Assembly (NCBI GenBank): GCA_009599575.1
Contig: VWND01000002.1
Coordinates: 1,488,001-1,552,000, forward strand
Reading direction: 5' to 3'
DNA length: 64,000 nt
From: Blumeriella jaapii
Taxonomy: Eukaryota > Ascomycota > Leotiomycetes > Helotiales > Drepanopezizaceae
Below the pieces are notes generated by a model. The model saw only the letters and a list, made by a program, of their open reading frames with translations. It was not told the origin of the DNA and ran no database searches. Every line of letters begins with the position of its first letter. Within the stretch, counting starts at the first letter, position 1. This document shows, piece by piece, positions 1-11,940 of the stretch. Position numbers and translations under genes: made by a program.

Positions 1-686
1 ACCCTCAAGTCATCGACGACCGAAAGATATCTTAACATGGAGTGTTCGTCCTTCTTCTCCACAATCGACAAATGGTGCATCATTCCATGCCGTATCTTCG
101 AAGGAAGATATGGTGCGCGTGGTGCTGGAAGAGTTCTGTATAGTCGATATAGCTCTTCGGGATCAACCGGCTCTTTGGCATTCCGACATTTGCGCATATA
201 AATACGTAGTTCTTCTAGCTTAACCTTCGTCTCTGGATCTGAAGGCCAAGTATAATCCGGAGGGGGCCATTCGTCCTCGGCGTTTGTAGAGACTGTGAGC
301 CGCGGTCCGTCGCTGGGTTGGTAGAGCCGCGGTAGGTCAAGCAATGGAAGCTGATCCGTGTATGATGTTCCGGAAGACTGGTCTACTAATTCCAATAGCT
401 CTTCCCGAGTCCGATTCGGTTGGAAGGGTGTCCGCTCATCCTCTCTCTCCTCCTGTTCCGCTGCCTCGCTTTCTGCATAAAAATCCTCCGTCTCAACATC
501 CTGGGTGTGGTTGTGCCGCTGAAACAAAATCTTTGGAAGACGCCGCCGTCTTCGAGTTACACTGGGTCGGCGTGCCGTAAAAAAACTCGAAAATTCGATC
601 CTTTTGGGCGGGTCTTTGTGGCAGCTGCCAGCCTCCGCGAGGGACTTGATAAACCACGCTTCAATCCCCAAAGAGCTCGATAACAT
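1..686 (-). CDS. PPR-like mitochondrial protein, N-terminal part (runs off left edge)
   Basis: An open reading frame without stops runs on the minus strand from an ATG at 684-686 to the left edge, so the N-terminus is complete and the C-terminus is cut off. About 228 residues are visible. The first 60 residues are rich in Arg and Ser (a run of five Arg near residue 46) and poor in acids, as in a mitochondrial presequence. An acidic linker follows, then a helical part with motifs such as LPAPRAPYLPSKIRHGMMHH. This layout resembles fungal mitochondrial pentatricopeptide-repeat proteins that act on organellar RNA, but no complete PPR repeat can be seen in this part. It is divergent from the mS23 gene across a 471-bp gap. 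The coding frame is well supported; the family call is tentative. Confidence 0.6.
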   Translation of the reverse strand, partial: MLSSSLGIEAWFIKSLAEAGSCHKDPPKRIEFSSFFTARRPSVTRRRRRLPKILFQRHNHTQDVETEDFYAESEAAEQEEREDERTPFQPNRTREELLELVDQSSGTSYTDQLPLLDLPRLYQPSDGPRLTVSTNAEDEWPPPDYTWPSDPETKVKLEELRIYMRKCRNAKEPVDPEELYRLYRTLPAPRAPYLPSKIRHGMMHHLSIVEKKDEHSMLRYLSVVDDLR

Positions 687-1157
687 TGGGTTGTCGAACT
701 TGGGGCGATTATCTCGGCTATACAAATGGATGTTTCTGGAAAGCTCAACGGGGTATAGAAGTGAAAGAGCTTGACGCGGAGCTAACTTTGACAAAATGGG
801 CCTGCTCGTCGAGGTGGAGCTGCAGAAGAGGGACATGAGCGTCCTGACATGTTGGATCAATGGTCACCGTCCCTGGTCAGGCATTGGAAGCAGTGTCTGA
901 GATAGTTGCACTCGGTTGGCGTTGAGCGTTGGTGTGAGCGGATTGGAGGTTGCGAAGGGGAATGTGATCGCATCGAGTACATTTTTTTTGCGCGCACGGG
1001 GGATGGAACACCGTACGTAGGCCGACATCTACGATACCAGGCACAGCACAACTCCACCCCAACAACCAAAGTCTTTGTGGCTGTTCCAGCCAGAAAGTAA
1101 GATCATTATCGATCGACCTTCAACGCGAGGAGGATTGATTGAGATACTGGTGCAAAG

Positions 1158-1929
1158 ATGAGGGGACTCAACCTGAAGCCTTCGCGGGTCTACCAAACCG
1201 CATCTGCCATGCTCGAGACTGGCAGCATAAGCCAACCACCGCCATGGTTCAAGACCATTGGGGCAATACCTCCGGCAGAGATCTTGACTCGATCGCAGCC
1301 AGCCCAGCACCGAGAATTCAACCGGAAATCCCGAGTCCGCAAGCCTAGCAAGATGTTCAAACCCCAAGCCATCGTGTACGAAGAAGATAGACTGAGGCTT
1401 CAATTCTACGGCGACCATCCCTGGGAGTTAGCACGGCCGCGTGTAGTTCTGGAGAATGATGGAAAAGATGGGCAGAAGTGCGATTGGAGTCGGATACAGC
1501 AGCCTGGGAGGCAGCTAAACGGAGAGAGGTGGGTTGCGACATTTCCTTTCAATATGGTGGCTCTAACATATTCGTAGTGTTGTTCAACGTCAGCTCTGGC
1601 TCATTAATAACACACAATATACCCCTGACCAAGCGTACGACATTGCTCGCAAGGAGTTCTACGCATTACGCCACGAGGAGGAAACCGAGAGGAGGGTGCA
1701 ACGAGAAGAGGCAACGTGGACGGGAGCGTACTTTGGGAAAGGAGTGTTGGAGATTGGCATGGAGCTGGAAGATAAGGCCTATGAGTCCTGGAAAGCGTGG
1801 GCTTCTAGCCAGGTTCAGGCGATCCATACCCAGAGAGATTCGGCCTACACTGGAGTTGGAACGGAGCCCGAAGAGGTTGGGATCGCTGCGCTCGAAGAGG
1901 ACCTGACTGGAGTTATGGCAACAGCATGA
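1158..1929 (+). CDS. RSM25: Mitochondrial small-subunit ribosomal protein mS23 (RSM25)
   Basis: Two exons, 1158-1528 and 1578-1929, flank a 49-nt intron (GTGGGT..TAG) and give 240 residues. The product is a protein of the mitochondrial 37S ribosomal subunit. The protein shows the fungal mS23 pattern: an N-terminal VYQTAS segment, [24 protein letters not shown], then [19 protein letters not shown]. Across the splice it continues as [13 protein letters not shown] and ends with [19 protein letters not shown]. The splice restores the conserved SVVQRQLW stretch exactly, which fixes the exon border. An in-frame read past the donor stops at 1577. The ATG at 1158 matches the usual family start. Confidence 0.92.
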
Positions 1930-2329
1930 CGAATGTCTGATAGAATTGGTATGGCATGTTAGGGTGTAAAAATAGTGGTCCTGGTCGCGTATATCGATGA
2001 AGTTCTGTACCACTCCTCCAAGACCGGAAAGCTATGTCTGGAAGCTCTAGATATCACTGATTTTTGTTAGATTTGGAGAGGAATAGGCTGCTTCATTCGG
2101 AAAATTGATGTGCTCGCTACGGGATCGAGGGTAGCAATGTTCTCTTTCTTTCTCTTTCCCAGTAACCCGACCTCTCATGGTTTCTTATGGATACGACTAG
2201 ATGCAGTTATTGGGTTATTGGTGGTGCTTTGAAGACAGGATTGACTGGGGAATTCGAAGAAGAAAAAGCTTAGGGATTAGTGTTCTTTCATTCAAAGGGT
2301 ATCTCGGTTGCAAACTCTCGAGTCATCCA

Positions 2330-3151
2330 TCAATCAACTAGAAATCCAACCCATTCTACCTTGTTTCTAGCTCCATTTCCGTTGATAATTTTTGCCAACG
2401 GTTCCCACTGGACCAGAAATCTATCACATACTCCCATCCTTAACAGTACCTTTCCGCTCAAGCTCAATGTCTTGACTCTCGCCCAGCTTTCGACATAAAT
2501 GGTCTTCATTTTCGATACCGGCGCCACAGCGAACAACTTCAGCAGCAAAGCAGCCAGTATAACCATCACAGCTGTAGCCGGGCCATTCGCGATGATCACA
2601 TCAGGATACGCGCCGGGCATGGCTTTCGAAGTCGATGCCGTCGTGCGTAGCGCGATCAAACAGCCGAGGAAACACCACAGCGATGAGAACGGAGTGGACC
2701 ACAGTGGCTGATGAATCTTGCGTGCTCGAGGTACGCTTCTGACGTCCCAAGTTCCAGTCACCGCATCGTGTTCTCCCGCTTGCGTAGGTTCTTTCCCCTC
2801 TCTGTGTTTGGACTGGATGAGACGCTCAATGTCTAGGGCTTTGCCGGCGGAAAAGCTGTCCCCTGACGATATGATGTAGGTGCGGTGCTTATAACGGCAA
2901 GGATCTGTGTCGCGGAGGAGGGACATCATTTCTGCTGTGTGGCCGCCGGATCCCAGGACTACGACCATGTGCGAAGAGGAGTTTCTGCGGACATGTAGGT
3001 GGCGGCGGGTGGTTAGGGGGAGGATGTACAGCAGCCGGAGCTATTGAGGTCAGCAAGAGCAGTGCCAGAAGTGTAGATGATGGCCCACAAGAGCGGTTGA
3101 AAGTAGTATCAGGAAAGCTGCTGTGAACAGGCGCAAGGCTGCGATGACCAT
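2330..3151 (-). CDS. ALG14: UDP-GlcNAc transferase subunit ALG14
   Basis: Two exons (3089-3151 and 2330-3040, minus strand) flank a 48-nt intron and give 257 residues. ALG14 is the membrane anchor that recruits the catalytic subunit ALG13 to the cytosolic face of the ER, where the pair adds the second GlcNAc to the dolichol-linked N-glycan precursor. Exon 1 supplies a hydrophobic N-terminal helix (ALRLFTAAFLILLSTAL). After the splice comes a basic stretch, then the hallmark VVVLGSGGHTAEM and, later, YPDVIIANGPATAVMV and IYVESWARVKTLSLSGK. The GGHT loop and the ESWARV segment are typical of ALG14. The length fits the family. It is divergent from IMA1 across 441 bp containing GTACAGTAC-type repeats. 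Confidence 0.93.
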
Positions 3152-3592
3152 GATGGGACAGACAGACCGAAAGACCGACAGAGCAAAATGTCGAGGCACG
3201 TAAAGTCGTAGAAGTACTGTACAGTACTGTACGTCGTGGATAGGTTTCGGGACAAGGCTGGGGGCTACCTTGCCAATGGCAGGCAGATCAGGCAAGGCTG
3301 CACAGCAGAACTAAAAGTGGCGCCTCGCGCGCATTGTTGACATCCAGATCCTCCACTCGAGATCAACAGAATCATTACCGCTAGGACCGGCGAGAACCTG
3401 CACGATCGCTCGAACAATGGGAGGCGTGGCCTGGAGTGGTTCTTCTCCCGAACATCCTCCTCCAACCTGCCACTTGGACGGCCCCAACTCTTAAAAGCCA
3501 CACTTCAAGCAGGTACAGTATAGTCCAGAATATACTGACTGTACATACAGTCCAGTGCTTGCTCAGAACACCCCTGCTTCACTTCCTTCGAC

Positions 3593-5634
3593 ATGGCTCG
3601 CCTCGTCTGCTTCTACTGCAACAAGCGTTCCAACATCCACTACGACGCCTCCATCCGTAGATGGGACTGCGCCAAATGCGACGCGACCAACTTCCTCGAC
3701 GAGAATGGAGATATCACTGATCCGGTCGTTGCGACAGAGACCGCTCCTGCCAACCTCATTCACTCGACGATCCGACCAGACTCGCCCGACCCAGGCGTCG
3801 AGTCTGAGCCTCCCCTATTCTGCGCAACATGTCTGAAGAACCAACACCTGTACACTTCATCGATTGCCCAGTACGATTTCGATACACGCGCCGGGCCGAT
3901 TACATACAAGATGAGCGCGCCTTTTTCCGATGGAAGAGAGGTCTTGAGAGACGTTACCCTCAGGTATGCGAGGCTTGCGAACCCAAAGTCCTGGAGCGTA
4001 TGCGCAGAGCAGGCAAAACTGCGAAGACCGACCACCTCCGGCGTCTTATGGATAAGTCTCGAGCAAGGCGATCGGCACCTCCCCAGGGCTTCAACATTTC
4101 TCGAACCATCATCTTCGGGGGTCAACTCCTTTGGTATTGCGGCATTCTTGGACAGCTCATCTGGAATATCACTGCGATGACCTGTGCTGCAAATCATGAT
4201 GAAATTGCCGAGTCTCACTACCACACCTGGACCTATTCCAGTCGGGATCAAGCTTCTTCTGGGACTCATCAATTCCAATATCTGGGCTTGGCGCAGTCTA
4301 CAATGCACATATGCATCTGTTTGGTGGTGTCCAAGATTTAAGGAAGCGGAACGAGGTTTCATGAAGCATATCACTGGCTTCCGTCACTGGTACAAACTCC
4401 AGCTTTTCGCGGTCGTCATCCGCTCTATCTTCTATTACAACATGGGTACAGGCAAGCTCGCTGACCCATTATCCCGTGCTACTCTTGGAGCACACGCTGC
4501 CATGGCCGTCATGGCCACATTGGTAGGCATCTCTCTCTTTCTTGCTGCACAAAGAAGAAAAATTGCTAAAACCCATAGCTCTTTGTAATTGCACATCGGA
4601 CTATAAAAGTCGACATGAGTCCTCTTTGGGCCGAAACACCTGAAAATTTTCGTTTTGTTGGCCCCAGTTCCGGAAGTAATAGTCCAAGATCCAATAGGCC
4701 TGACAACAAAGTCTTTGACACTTCTGCTTCAGGAGGATCATTGGAAGATATCCTCGATGAGATCGGGAGACCTAAACAAAAGCCTCTTGCCCCCTTAGAA
4801 AAATCCCAAAATCCTGGCTTTCGCCAAAGATCCGAATCCCCAGCCTATCAAATACAGCAATTTCAAACTCCTGACTTTGCAGGGGAAATGGGACACGGAT
4901 TCTCGGAAACCGGAAGACAGGCATATCGCCAGCCCTACTCACTTCAAAAAGATGCTCGAAGCTTCGCGCGGCCACCTACACCGCCTGAGCAAGTTATAGC
5001 TGAACTGACTAAAAACCGGCCTCTCCTTAATCAGATGACAGACCAAGAGGGCTCTCACTGGCTTGCGACAGGAGAATTACCGATTCATTTCCAAGGCAGA
5101 TACGACCAGAATAATCGATCAGAAGCCTGTGTCGAAGAGATGGAATGGCTGCCGACCGTACCCCAGAAGTCTATGCATCGAGCCTTCAACACTCCACGCC
5201 CAGCACAGCGTGAAGCACAGGCATTCGGAATGACGCCTGCTGGAGACCAACCGTCACCATTCTGGTTCAAAGTCCCACCTGCTCCTACGACGCCGGCGCA
5301 GAGGCTTCGAAACCCACCTAATCAACCGAGGCTGAGAGTTCCATCCGCCGAGGTTAGAGATAACTTCTTTGGAGCTCGGCAGGAACCGATTGCAAAATCT
5401 TCAGGGCATTCTGTGGAATTTTCTCAGCAGCGATTGTTCTTTCATGAAAAGTCAAGTGAGGGGGATGCTTTAGCAGGGATGCTAGATTCGTTCTCGCTTG
5501 CTGATGGAGAGAAGAATGAAATTCGTAAGAACGGAGTAACCAAAATAATTGCTTCGACTTTCGCGCTGGTCGTTGGAGGTCTTCTCGTATGGACTTTGTT
5601 TTGGAACGCGTATAGTAGGATAGCGCTCGCCTGA
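3593..5634 (+). CDS. IMA1: Inner nuclear membrane protein IMA1 (SAMP1/TMEM201 family), with an internal frame break
   Basis: Ima1-family proteins sit in the inner nuclear membrane and are linked to nuclear shape and centromere or LINC attachment. The N-terminus has a zinc-finger domain: LVCFYCNKRS, WDCAKCDATNF, FCATCLKNQHLYTSSIAQY, then RRYPQVCEACEPKVLERM. A multi-span membrane region follows, then a disordered tail with PFWFKVPPAPTTPAQRLRNP and a final membrane helix (FALVVGGLLVWTLFW). Inferred exons are 3593-4183, 4242-4522 and 4579-5634, about 642 residues. The last intron (56 nt) is clear; the 58-nt intron at 4184-4241 has a weak GTGCTG donor. Between about 3870 and 3905 the frame must move by one base (one base missing), with no plausible intron. 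The family call is firm; the exact model is not. Confidence 0.82.
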
Positions 5635-7305
5635 ACATGGATATCAATCAAACAATCAAATGGATTAATGGCAGAGGGTGGCAGTGGTCGCTTGTACCAC
5701 ATGCCACCAGAGAATACGAGTACGTTGCAAAAGCAAATCTGTTTACCTACCCAAAGGTAGGTAGACTTAGAATATGCTCTGCCTGTACTGTAGGTGGGAC
5801 GTATCGGTTACTACTCATGTGCTTGAGGGACAGAGAGGCCTGGTGTTCACGTCTCGTGGAAGACAAAGAACTTTCGACGCGAACATCTCGCTGGTGGTAT
5901 GGAGAATTGCATGGCCCTACACACAATACAGCCGTTGCCGGCGTTAAACGGTTAATGTACCTTCAAACAAACAAGTCTTGGCCATCTATGAAACATTTGG
6001 AACAAATGGAGTGCTTGTAGCCCCCCCCCCCCCCTTCCCCCCTCCAGTGCCATTGCTGCTGAGGCCCTTTTTTGAAGCCCAAACCTTCGTGGAGGTGTAT
6101 TTAGTTAACATGACAGCAAACTACAAGTATCGTGAATTCTCTCCAGTGTTTCGACAGTTCCCGCTCTGTTTCCTTTTTTGCATGGGACGAGAAAAAGGGG
6201 TTTGTTTGAGCAGGGGTATGGTAAGCGAGAATTTCAGCGATTCGAACCTGGACGAAGCCGAAGCTTGATGCTAACCTTGAAGCCACGCATTTAGATCGTA
6301 ATGAATTGTGCCCCTGGTCGGCGGGGGTCATTGTAACGAGCTCCTTCGGTTATGGAGGATTTGAATGGCAAAGTTAATCAAGGACAAAGACTTGACGGAA
6401 ACCAAAAATACCAAATCTAAATTTGTCTTTATCTGAAGGAATGCAGTCAGAGGCAGAGTTTGACAAGTATGCAAAGATGCTAATTACGACGAAAAGATGC
6501 CTGGTCAGATGGAATCGCTGGAGATACGTAGGAAGAAGCAGAGTCTGTGAATCATCAAACATCTTTTAATAGGTGACGACGAGAAGCAAGTGCCGTTATG
6601 GCTGCTGAAAGCAGTTAAAAGTGCCGTCGTACCTTACAGTACAGTACATGTGAGGCCGGCCCAGCAAACCAGACCCTGAACCGGATCATCTTTGACTTGC
6701 ATAAGGCTACAGCGCCAAGCCGGCTTGCTGCTTTTTTCAGCCTCACCCTGGTGCCCTGGTGAAGCTGAAGTGTGCTGCAACCATTTGACCATTACACTCT
6801 ACACTGTCTGCAGTAACGCTATCTACCACCATTGCCGGCGACTAAGGCTTCCATTCATCATCACCAGTTGTGCGCAACCTATGTCGTGCCTGGATGTGGA
6901 TAACCTGACGACGCGTTAGCCTCAAAGCGAGCTACTAACGGCTCCGGTGAACCGTTAGACTCTGCTATTTCACCCGAACGTCACTCTCTGCAACGCTCTA
7001 GTACCGCGCAGCCCCGAGCTATGAATTCGTCCCACAGTGAGGTTGGTTTTTAAGGAACTCATCGCCCGCTCGACTCCTCCGCCAGACTCCTTCCATCCGA
7101 ACGACTCAAACCCCGACCCCCATAACTCCTACCTCCGGATAGAAGACATCGATCATGCCTTCGACTCAAATCGTCAACCAGCCCGCCCACCGTGGTCTCC
7201 TCTGAGTAGGCAGCGGAGCAAAACTCTGCCCTCCAAAGGGTGCGACGGATCGTCAACTTCGAAAACACACACTTCGAAAAGCAAACCGAGTTTTTGAATT
7301 TCACG
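5635..7305. other. Gene-free stretch between IMA1 and the SIW14-like gene
   Basis: No open frame here has protein-like composition or a match to a family I know. The stretch holds a C tract at 6021-6042 broken by TT, a short GTACAGTAC-type repeat at 6634-6649, and CT-rich sequence before 7306 that looks like the promoter and 5' leader of the next gene. Confidence 0.6.
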
Positions 7306-8528
7306 ATGAGCGGAAAGACAGAGGTTAAGAGGCGGTCGGCGCGTGCTTACATGGAGGAAGAAATCCAAATCACGAACAGGGGTTGCGATACGGATGTTCG
7401 ACCAAGGAAAAAGAGCGTGGGGGAGATGGAGAAGCAGCAGAGCGAGTCAAGAGGCTCATCAAAGGATTCCAAGTCGCGAGAGTTGATGGTCGATCTAGGC
7501 AGAGATACCAATATCTTTCCTACAACAGAGGATGATATCGAAAAGCATAGTAAGTCCATCCCCTGGGTATTAGCATCGCCCCAGCGTCACAAGAATTCTG
7601 CTCTACGCTGCATGATTCCAGCCTGCTCAGCTTCCTTCAAGCCACGAATCTCCTTCACAGTACTAACTCGCACATAGTTACCCAAACCCTCGTGGCCGCT
7701 AAGGCCTCCAAGACTAAGGAAGAGGCTCGGCCGACCAACCTCGGTGTTGTCATTCCGGGGAAGATTTATCGTAGCAGCTGGCCTACAGATGAAGATTTCT
7801 CACACCTCGAGGCTCTCGGTCTGAAGACTGTTCTGTGAGTAGCTAATCGTTGCTAAAGGATTGCCTACTGATACCCACAGGTCTCTTGTCCAAAACGACT
7901 TTTCCCCTGCTTTCAATGACTTTGTCAAGAAAAATTGCATTGCTCACAAGGTTATCGACATGCCTGGAACAAAGAAAGTTAGCATTACCAAAGAGTTGAT
8001 GCAGTCCATCATGGAAGTTGTCCTTGACGAGACCAATTACCCCCTCCTGATACATTGCAATCATGGCAAGGTATGTTCGTCCTCGGGTCTAGCATAGTGT
8101 TAAAGCTAATTGTAGAAAAGCATCGAACTGGCTGTGTTGTTGCCGTCGTTCGTCATGTTGCACGTTGGGATGTCGAGAGCATTATCGAGGAGTATAGGGG
8201 TTTCGCTGAGCCTAAAGCCCGAGAATGCGATGTCACATTCATCACGGACTACAAAGTTACCAGCCTCCAAGGTCTCTTTGCGAAGGAGAAAGGACTCGCT
8301 TCCACAGAGCGACGTGACAAGCAGCAACCCCCACCAGCTGTCTCTTCAGAAAGCAACTCCCCCGAATATGCTCACGTGGGCCACAATCAAGAACATCACC
8401 CACATCTACCCTCTCGGCGTCCTAGGATGGGACGGTATCTCTTGGCTTCTGCTTTTGCTCTTGCAATCTGGTTTACTACTGGATTCTATTGGCATTCTGA
8501 CAGTTGGTACTGGGAGCCTCTTCATTGA
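7306..8528 (+). CDS. SIW14-like atypical dual-specificity phosphatase
   Basis: Four exons (7306-7549, 7678-7834, 7881-8070, 8121-8528) give 332 residues. The core belongs to the plant and fungal atypical dual-specificity phosphatases (SIW14/OCA group); several members hydrolyse inositol pyrophosphates. Visible parts: LGVVIPGKIYRSSWP, then FSHLEALGLKTVLSL, a VIDMPGTKKV strand, and the catalytic loop HCNHGKHRTGC (HCX5R), which is assembled only after the 50-nt intron at 8071-8120 is removed. The protein ends with a hydrophobic segment near residue 310 (ASAFALAIWFTTGF) that may anchor it in a membrane. An in-frame ATG at 7240 is an alternative start, but the sequence before 7306 reads like a leader. 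The exact orthologue among SIW14 and OCA proteins is not settled. Confidence 0.85.
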
Positions 8529-10000
8529 TGGCGCCTGGTTTGCACGACACATGGCTGGGATATCGACAATTGTCATTCGCCTTGGGCTTCTTTTGTCATT
8601 TGCATGGCGGTTGGTGCTAGGTGTTGGGTACGGGGTAGAAAGTCGTCGCCAAAAGATGATCTCGGCTTGACGCGCGGCGTTGGGAAAGAGATCTTTTGCC
8701 TTGGGCAGGCCACACGGACACAGGGCATCTTTGACCACGGTTTGTCTTTGCAGGGCGAGAATTTCCGAGGTGGATTGTACAAGTCACTCGGTTCTGTAGA
8801 CATCAGATCGTGCACCTTCGCTGAGCGAATAGCTTTTATAGATGCTTCGTTCTTCCAAGTGTGCGCTGTGTTGTGTCCTTGAAATCAGATCTTCTAACTT
8901 TTGATGTGGCTTGAAGTTTGGTGCAAAATACCAAGTGGTACTAGCTCGTATTATCTTGATGGCGGCCTGGCTCACGATGGACATAATAGCAACTGTGCTT
9001 GAAGGTAAAAAAGGAATTGGCATTGAGAATCCTAGGTAGAGAGAGCAAGCGCAAAGTATGGGAGCCAGCAGTAGAGCTCACCAGACATCAATGATACTGA
9101 CTAAAGTCTTCCTGCAGAGATTCTCATCTCAACATATACCTCGTCCAGAAGTTGACCTCGACATGACGCTCCCGGGGTCGAACAAGCACAACTTGCAGCA
9201 GTTTTGAGAGGTTCTCTGCTGATAAGTACAGACTGCATCACGTCTCGTCTTCCAGGTCATTTTGAGAACCCCAACCCTCCAGAGCACTGGAGACGGACGG
9301 CTAGGAAAGACTCGCTATCGAGAAGACTATTTCTTAGATCAGATCCTGGTTTCAGTCTCTGTTCTCTTGCAAAGTGCAAGGTGTGGTGACTACGTGGGCT
9401 CACACAGCACAAATTCGGGAAGCGTTAAGTAAGGTAGGTACCTAGGTAGCTAGCTGTTGTCTTTGCAGCTCCATTGTTCTACCGATCTTTTGAACGAAGT
9501 ACAATTTAGTTTGAAGGCCCTTCAAACGAGGTTTCTCGCTTGTACAACGTCGCGTGAGCAATGTCCTGTGCCAAGATGACCTTTTTTGGTATATCTGAGG
9601 TCGTACATGTCAAGGAATAACATCAACGCAGGTACGATGTGCTCATCAGCTATTCTTATTGTCTTTAATAGGTTACTATAGCTCGATTGTATATTGGCGT
9701 ACTTCAGAAACAAATCTCGTTAGACATCACTTTGTACCCACTACATACTGTATCCACACCCAATTTACTTTGTTTCGCCATCCGTCGAATCAAAGTGGTG
9801 ATGCTTGTTACAGTAGTGAATTTTATTCTCAGGTACCATATATGTGCAGTTTACCATATTCACAAGGCGCTTTCCAGCACCAACATCCAGGCATTCCCAT
9901 TTTCATCACCTTGTGATCAACCGATATACACATCTACCATCTCCATCGCCGTATTTATACCATACCCTGATAACAATTACAAATGCCCATCATAAGCCTC
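8529..10000. other. Gene-free stretch, convergent 3' regions
   Basis: This lies between the 3' ends of the SIW14-like gene and the minus-strand AIM19-like gene. Short open frames are present but none has protein-like composition. A TAGGTACCTAGGTAGCTAGC palindrome-like run lies near 9432-9455. I see no gene. Confidence 0.55.
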
Positions 10001-10477
10001 CTAAGGTGCTCTCTGCTCTGCCTCCTTGCTCCTCCTTCCAAAGGCGTAAGTAGTACCACAACCCACAACATTGAGAGCCGCCAGCCCCATAGCAGCGCCT
10101 CTCGTCAATCCCCTCGCCCCAAATTTCGAGCCTAACCTTCCTGTAAAGCTAGCACCGGCGACCTTCCGCCGTCTCGCAAGTAGCAAGTAGAGGCCGGACC
10201 AGGCGGCAGTGATGCCGGCGGAGTCAATCTTGTAATCCGAAAGGTTGAGGTAGGTGCTGAAGAGGAGGACTGGTCCGAACGCGAATGGAAGGGGCTGAAA
10301 GGGCCGCGCGTGCAGTGCAGTTACGAGGGTTGCGAGCAGAGTTGGAGGGAGGGGATTTTCTGGGAGAGTGTTAGACGTGGGTGAGTGTTGTAAACAAGGC
10401 CGAGGAGACTTACTGCCCCATTCCGTGGCATAGGTGATGGCTGTCTTTTCGGCGACTGTTCTATCTTCGGAAGCCAT
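10001..10477 (-). CDS. AIM19-like small mitochondrial membrane protein
   Basis: Two exons (10414-10477 and 10001-10359, minus) flank a 54-nt GTAAGT..CAG intron and give 140 residues. After a short N-terminus (MASEDRTVAEK) come two or three hydrophobic stretches: PLPPTLLATLVTALH, FAFGPVLLFSTYLNLSDYK, AGITAAWSGLYLLLARRRK, and a Gly/Ala-rich segment GAAMGLAALNVVG. This pattern resembles the fungal AIM19 family (altered inheritance of mitochondria 19), small membrane proteins of unclear biochemical role. The splice is needed because a stop-free read through the intron inserts non-conserved sequence and breaks the WGKNPLPP junction. It is divergent from the J-protein gene across 311 bp. The gene is solid; the family name is a recognition call. 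Confidence 0.7.
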   Translation of the reverse strand: MASEDRTVAEKTAITYATEWGSKSPRPCLQHSPTSNTLPENPLPPTLLATLVTALHARPFQPLPFAFGPVLLFSTYLNLSDYKIDSAGITAAWSGLYLLLARRRKVAGASFTGRLGSKFGARGLTRGAAMGLAALNVVGCGTTYAFGRRSKEAEQRAP

Positions 10478-10788
10478 GCTGAATTGTAGTTGAGCTTGAC
10501 TTGGAGTTCCGAAATCCTCGCTCAATATCAACTGAGCAATTGAGAATCTTCACTGTTTTGTTTACACTTGAGGTTCGTCACCACCTTAGCGGCTCCGCAC
10601 GTGCTCCGTATTTTCAACGCAGCAACTGAGCAAATCCGTCCAAGCCGCACTGATCATCTGGCCGCAACAGATCCCGAGGTAGCAACCTCCAACGATTTCC
10701 AGAATCTCATCGCTGACATCGGCCTAACGACCATCCTGAGCAATTCACTATCGTTATTCCTTTTCGAGCACAATAATCGTGCTGCGCA

Positions 10789-11940
10789 ATGCCCGCTGCC
10801 ACTACCTCTGGTTCCGATGCGAAGACCAACGGGGCCGCGCACTCCCGCGAACACAGGCAGGGCAACCAAGACAAAGAAGTAAAGGAAGAACACAGACGCG
10901 AGGTCCTTCGGATACGCAAATGCAACCCCCTGGCCTTCTACGACATCCTCAACCTCGAGGCCGTTAAAACGACATGCACAGAAACCGATATCAAGAAAGC
11001 GTACCGCAAGATCAGTCTGCTGACGCATCCGGATAAGAACGGCCACGAGCATGCGGACGAGTGTTTTAAGATGGTGAGCAGGGCGTTCGGCATCCTGGGG
11101 GATAAGGAGAAGCGGCAGAAGTATGATAGGCACGGTGGTGATCCCGATAGCAGGTTCGGAGGGGGATCGCAGCCGCAGAGTAGTCCCTTTTCCGGGTTTT
11201 CGAGGGGCACGCCGAGACAGAGCGCTGGTGGTGGGGGCGGGGGAGTGTGGGAGGAGGAGATCAGTCCCGAAGAAATGTTCAGCAGGTTCTTTGGTGGTGG
11301 GGGATTGGGTGGTGGATTTGGACCTTTTGGTAATCAGCCCCGGCAAGAAAGATGAGAAGTCATGGAAAGGCTAACAAGATTCCAGGTGGGGGATTCGACA
11401 ACGGGCCGGGATTTGTTTTCAATATGGGAGGAGGCCCAGGAGTCAGAATTCACCAGTTTGGTGGACCACGGCCCAGAAGAAGACCAAGAGACCCAAATGC
11501 GCCCCCGGAGCAAGCTGCGTCACTACAGTCTACGCTCATGGGCTTATTACCACTTCTCTTTATCTTGGTCCTCCCGATACTTTCATCGTTGTTCTCTAGC
11601 GACGGTTCCGCAACTTCAGGCCCGTCGATGAGGTTCGACAGCGCAGTGCCGCACGATGCACCGCCATACATCTCGCTTCAAGGTCGACTATTACATCAAT
11701 CCTATCGATGTGGAAAATTACTCGCCCTCCCAACTGCGGCAGCTCGATTTAAGAGCCGAGAACAGTTTCATTTCACGCTTGAACGTCGAGTGCCAGCAAG
11801 AAGAAAATGCGAGGCAGGAGCTTGTCAACCAAGCGCAAGGCTGGTTCTACCAGGACGGAGAGAAGATGGCGCAAGCAAGGAAGATGGAGATGAAGAGTTG
11901 TAGGAGGCTAGATGGCATGGGCTTGACCAGACAGCAATAG
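10789..11940 (+). CDS. ER-type DnaJ protein (HLJ1 / DNAJB12-like), with a frame break
   Basis: This is an Hsp40 co-chaperone with a J-domain, Gly-rich linker, membrane span and C-terminal DUF1977 region, the layout of ER membrane J-proteins used in ER-associated degradation. The J-domain is at about residues 45-110 (FYDILNLE, then AYRKISLLTHPDKN with the HPD tripeptide, then FGILGDKEKRQKYD). GGGG stretches and a hydrophobic helix LMGLLPLLFILVLPILSSLF follow. The C-terminus has RFKVDYYINPIDVENYS and LDLRAENSFISRLNVEC. Exon 1 is 10789-11329, the intron 11330-11385 (56 nt), exon 2 from 11386. Near 11640-11665, between MRFDSAVPH and MHRHTSRFK, the frame must shift by one base (one extra base), with no acceptable intron. 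Corrected length is about 364 residues. Confidence 0.85.

Noticed and set aside
6225..6300. Possible tRNA on the minus strand (GGTTCGAATC box B-like sequence)
   Set aside because: The five bases either side of the putative T-loop do not pair, and no acceptor stem or D-arm fits.
8134..8670. Overlapping frame with Leu-rich hydrophobic stretches at the 3' end of the SIW14-like gene
   Set aside because: The phosphatase frame continues without a break to 8528 and its tail looks natural; the other frame is best seen as a shadow.
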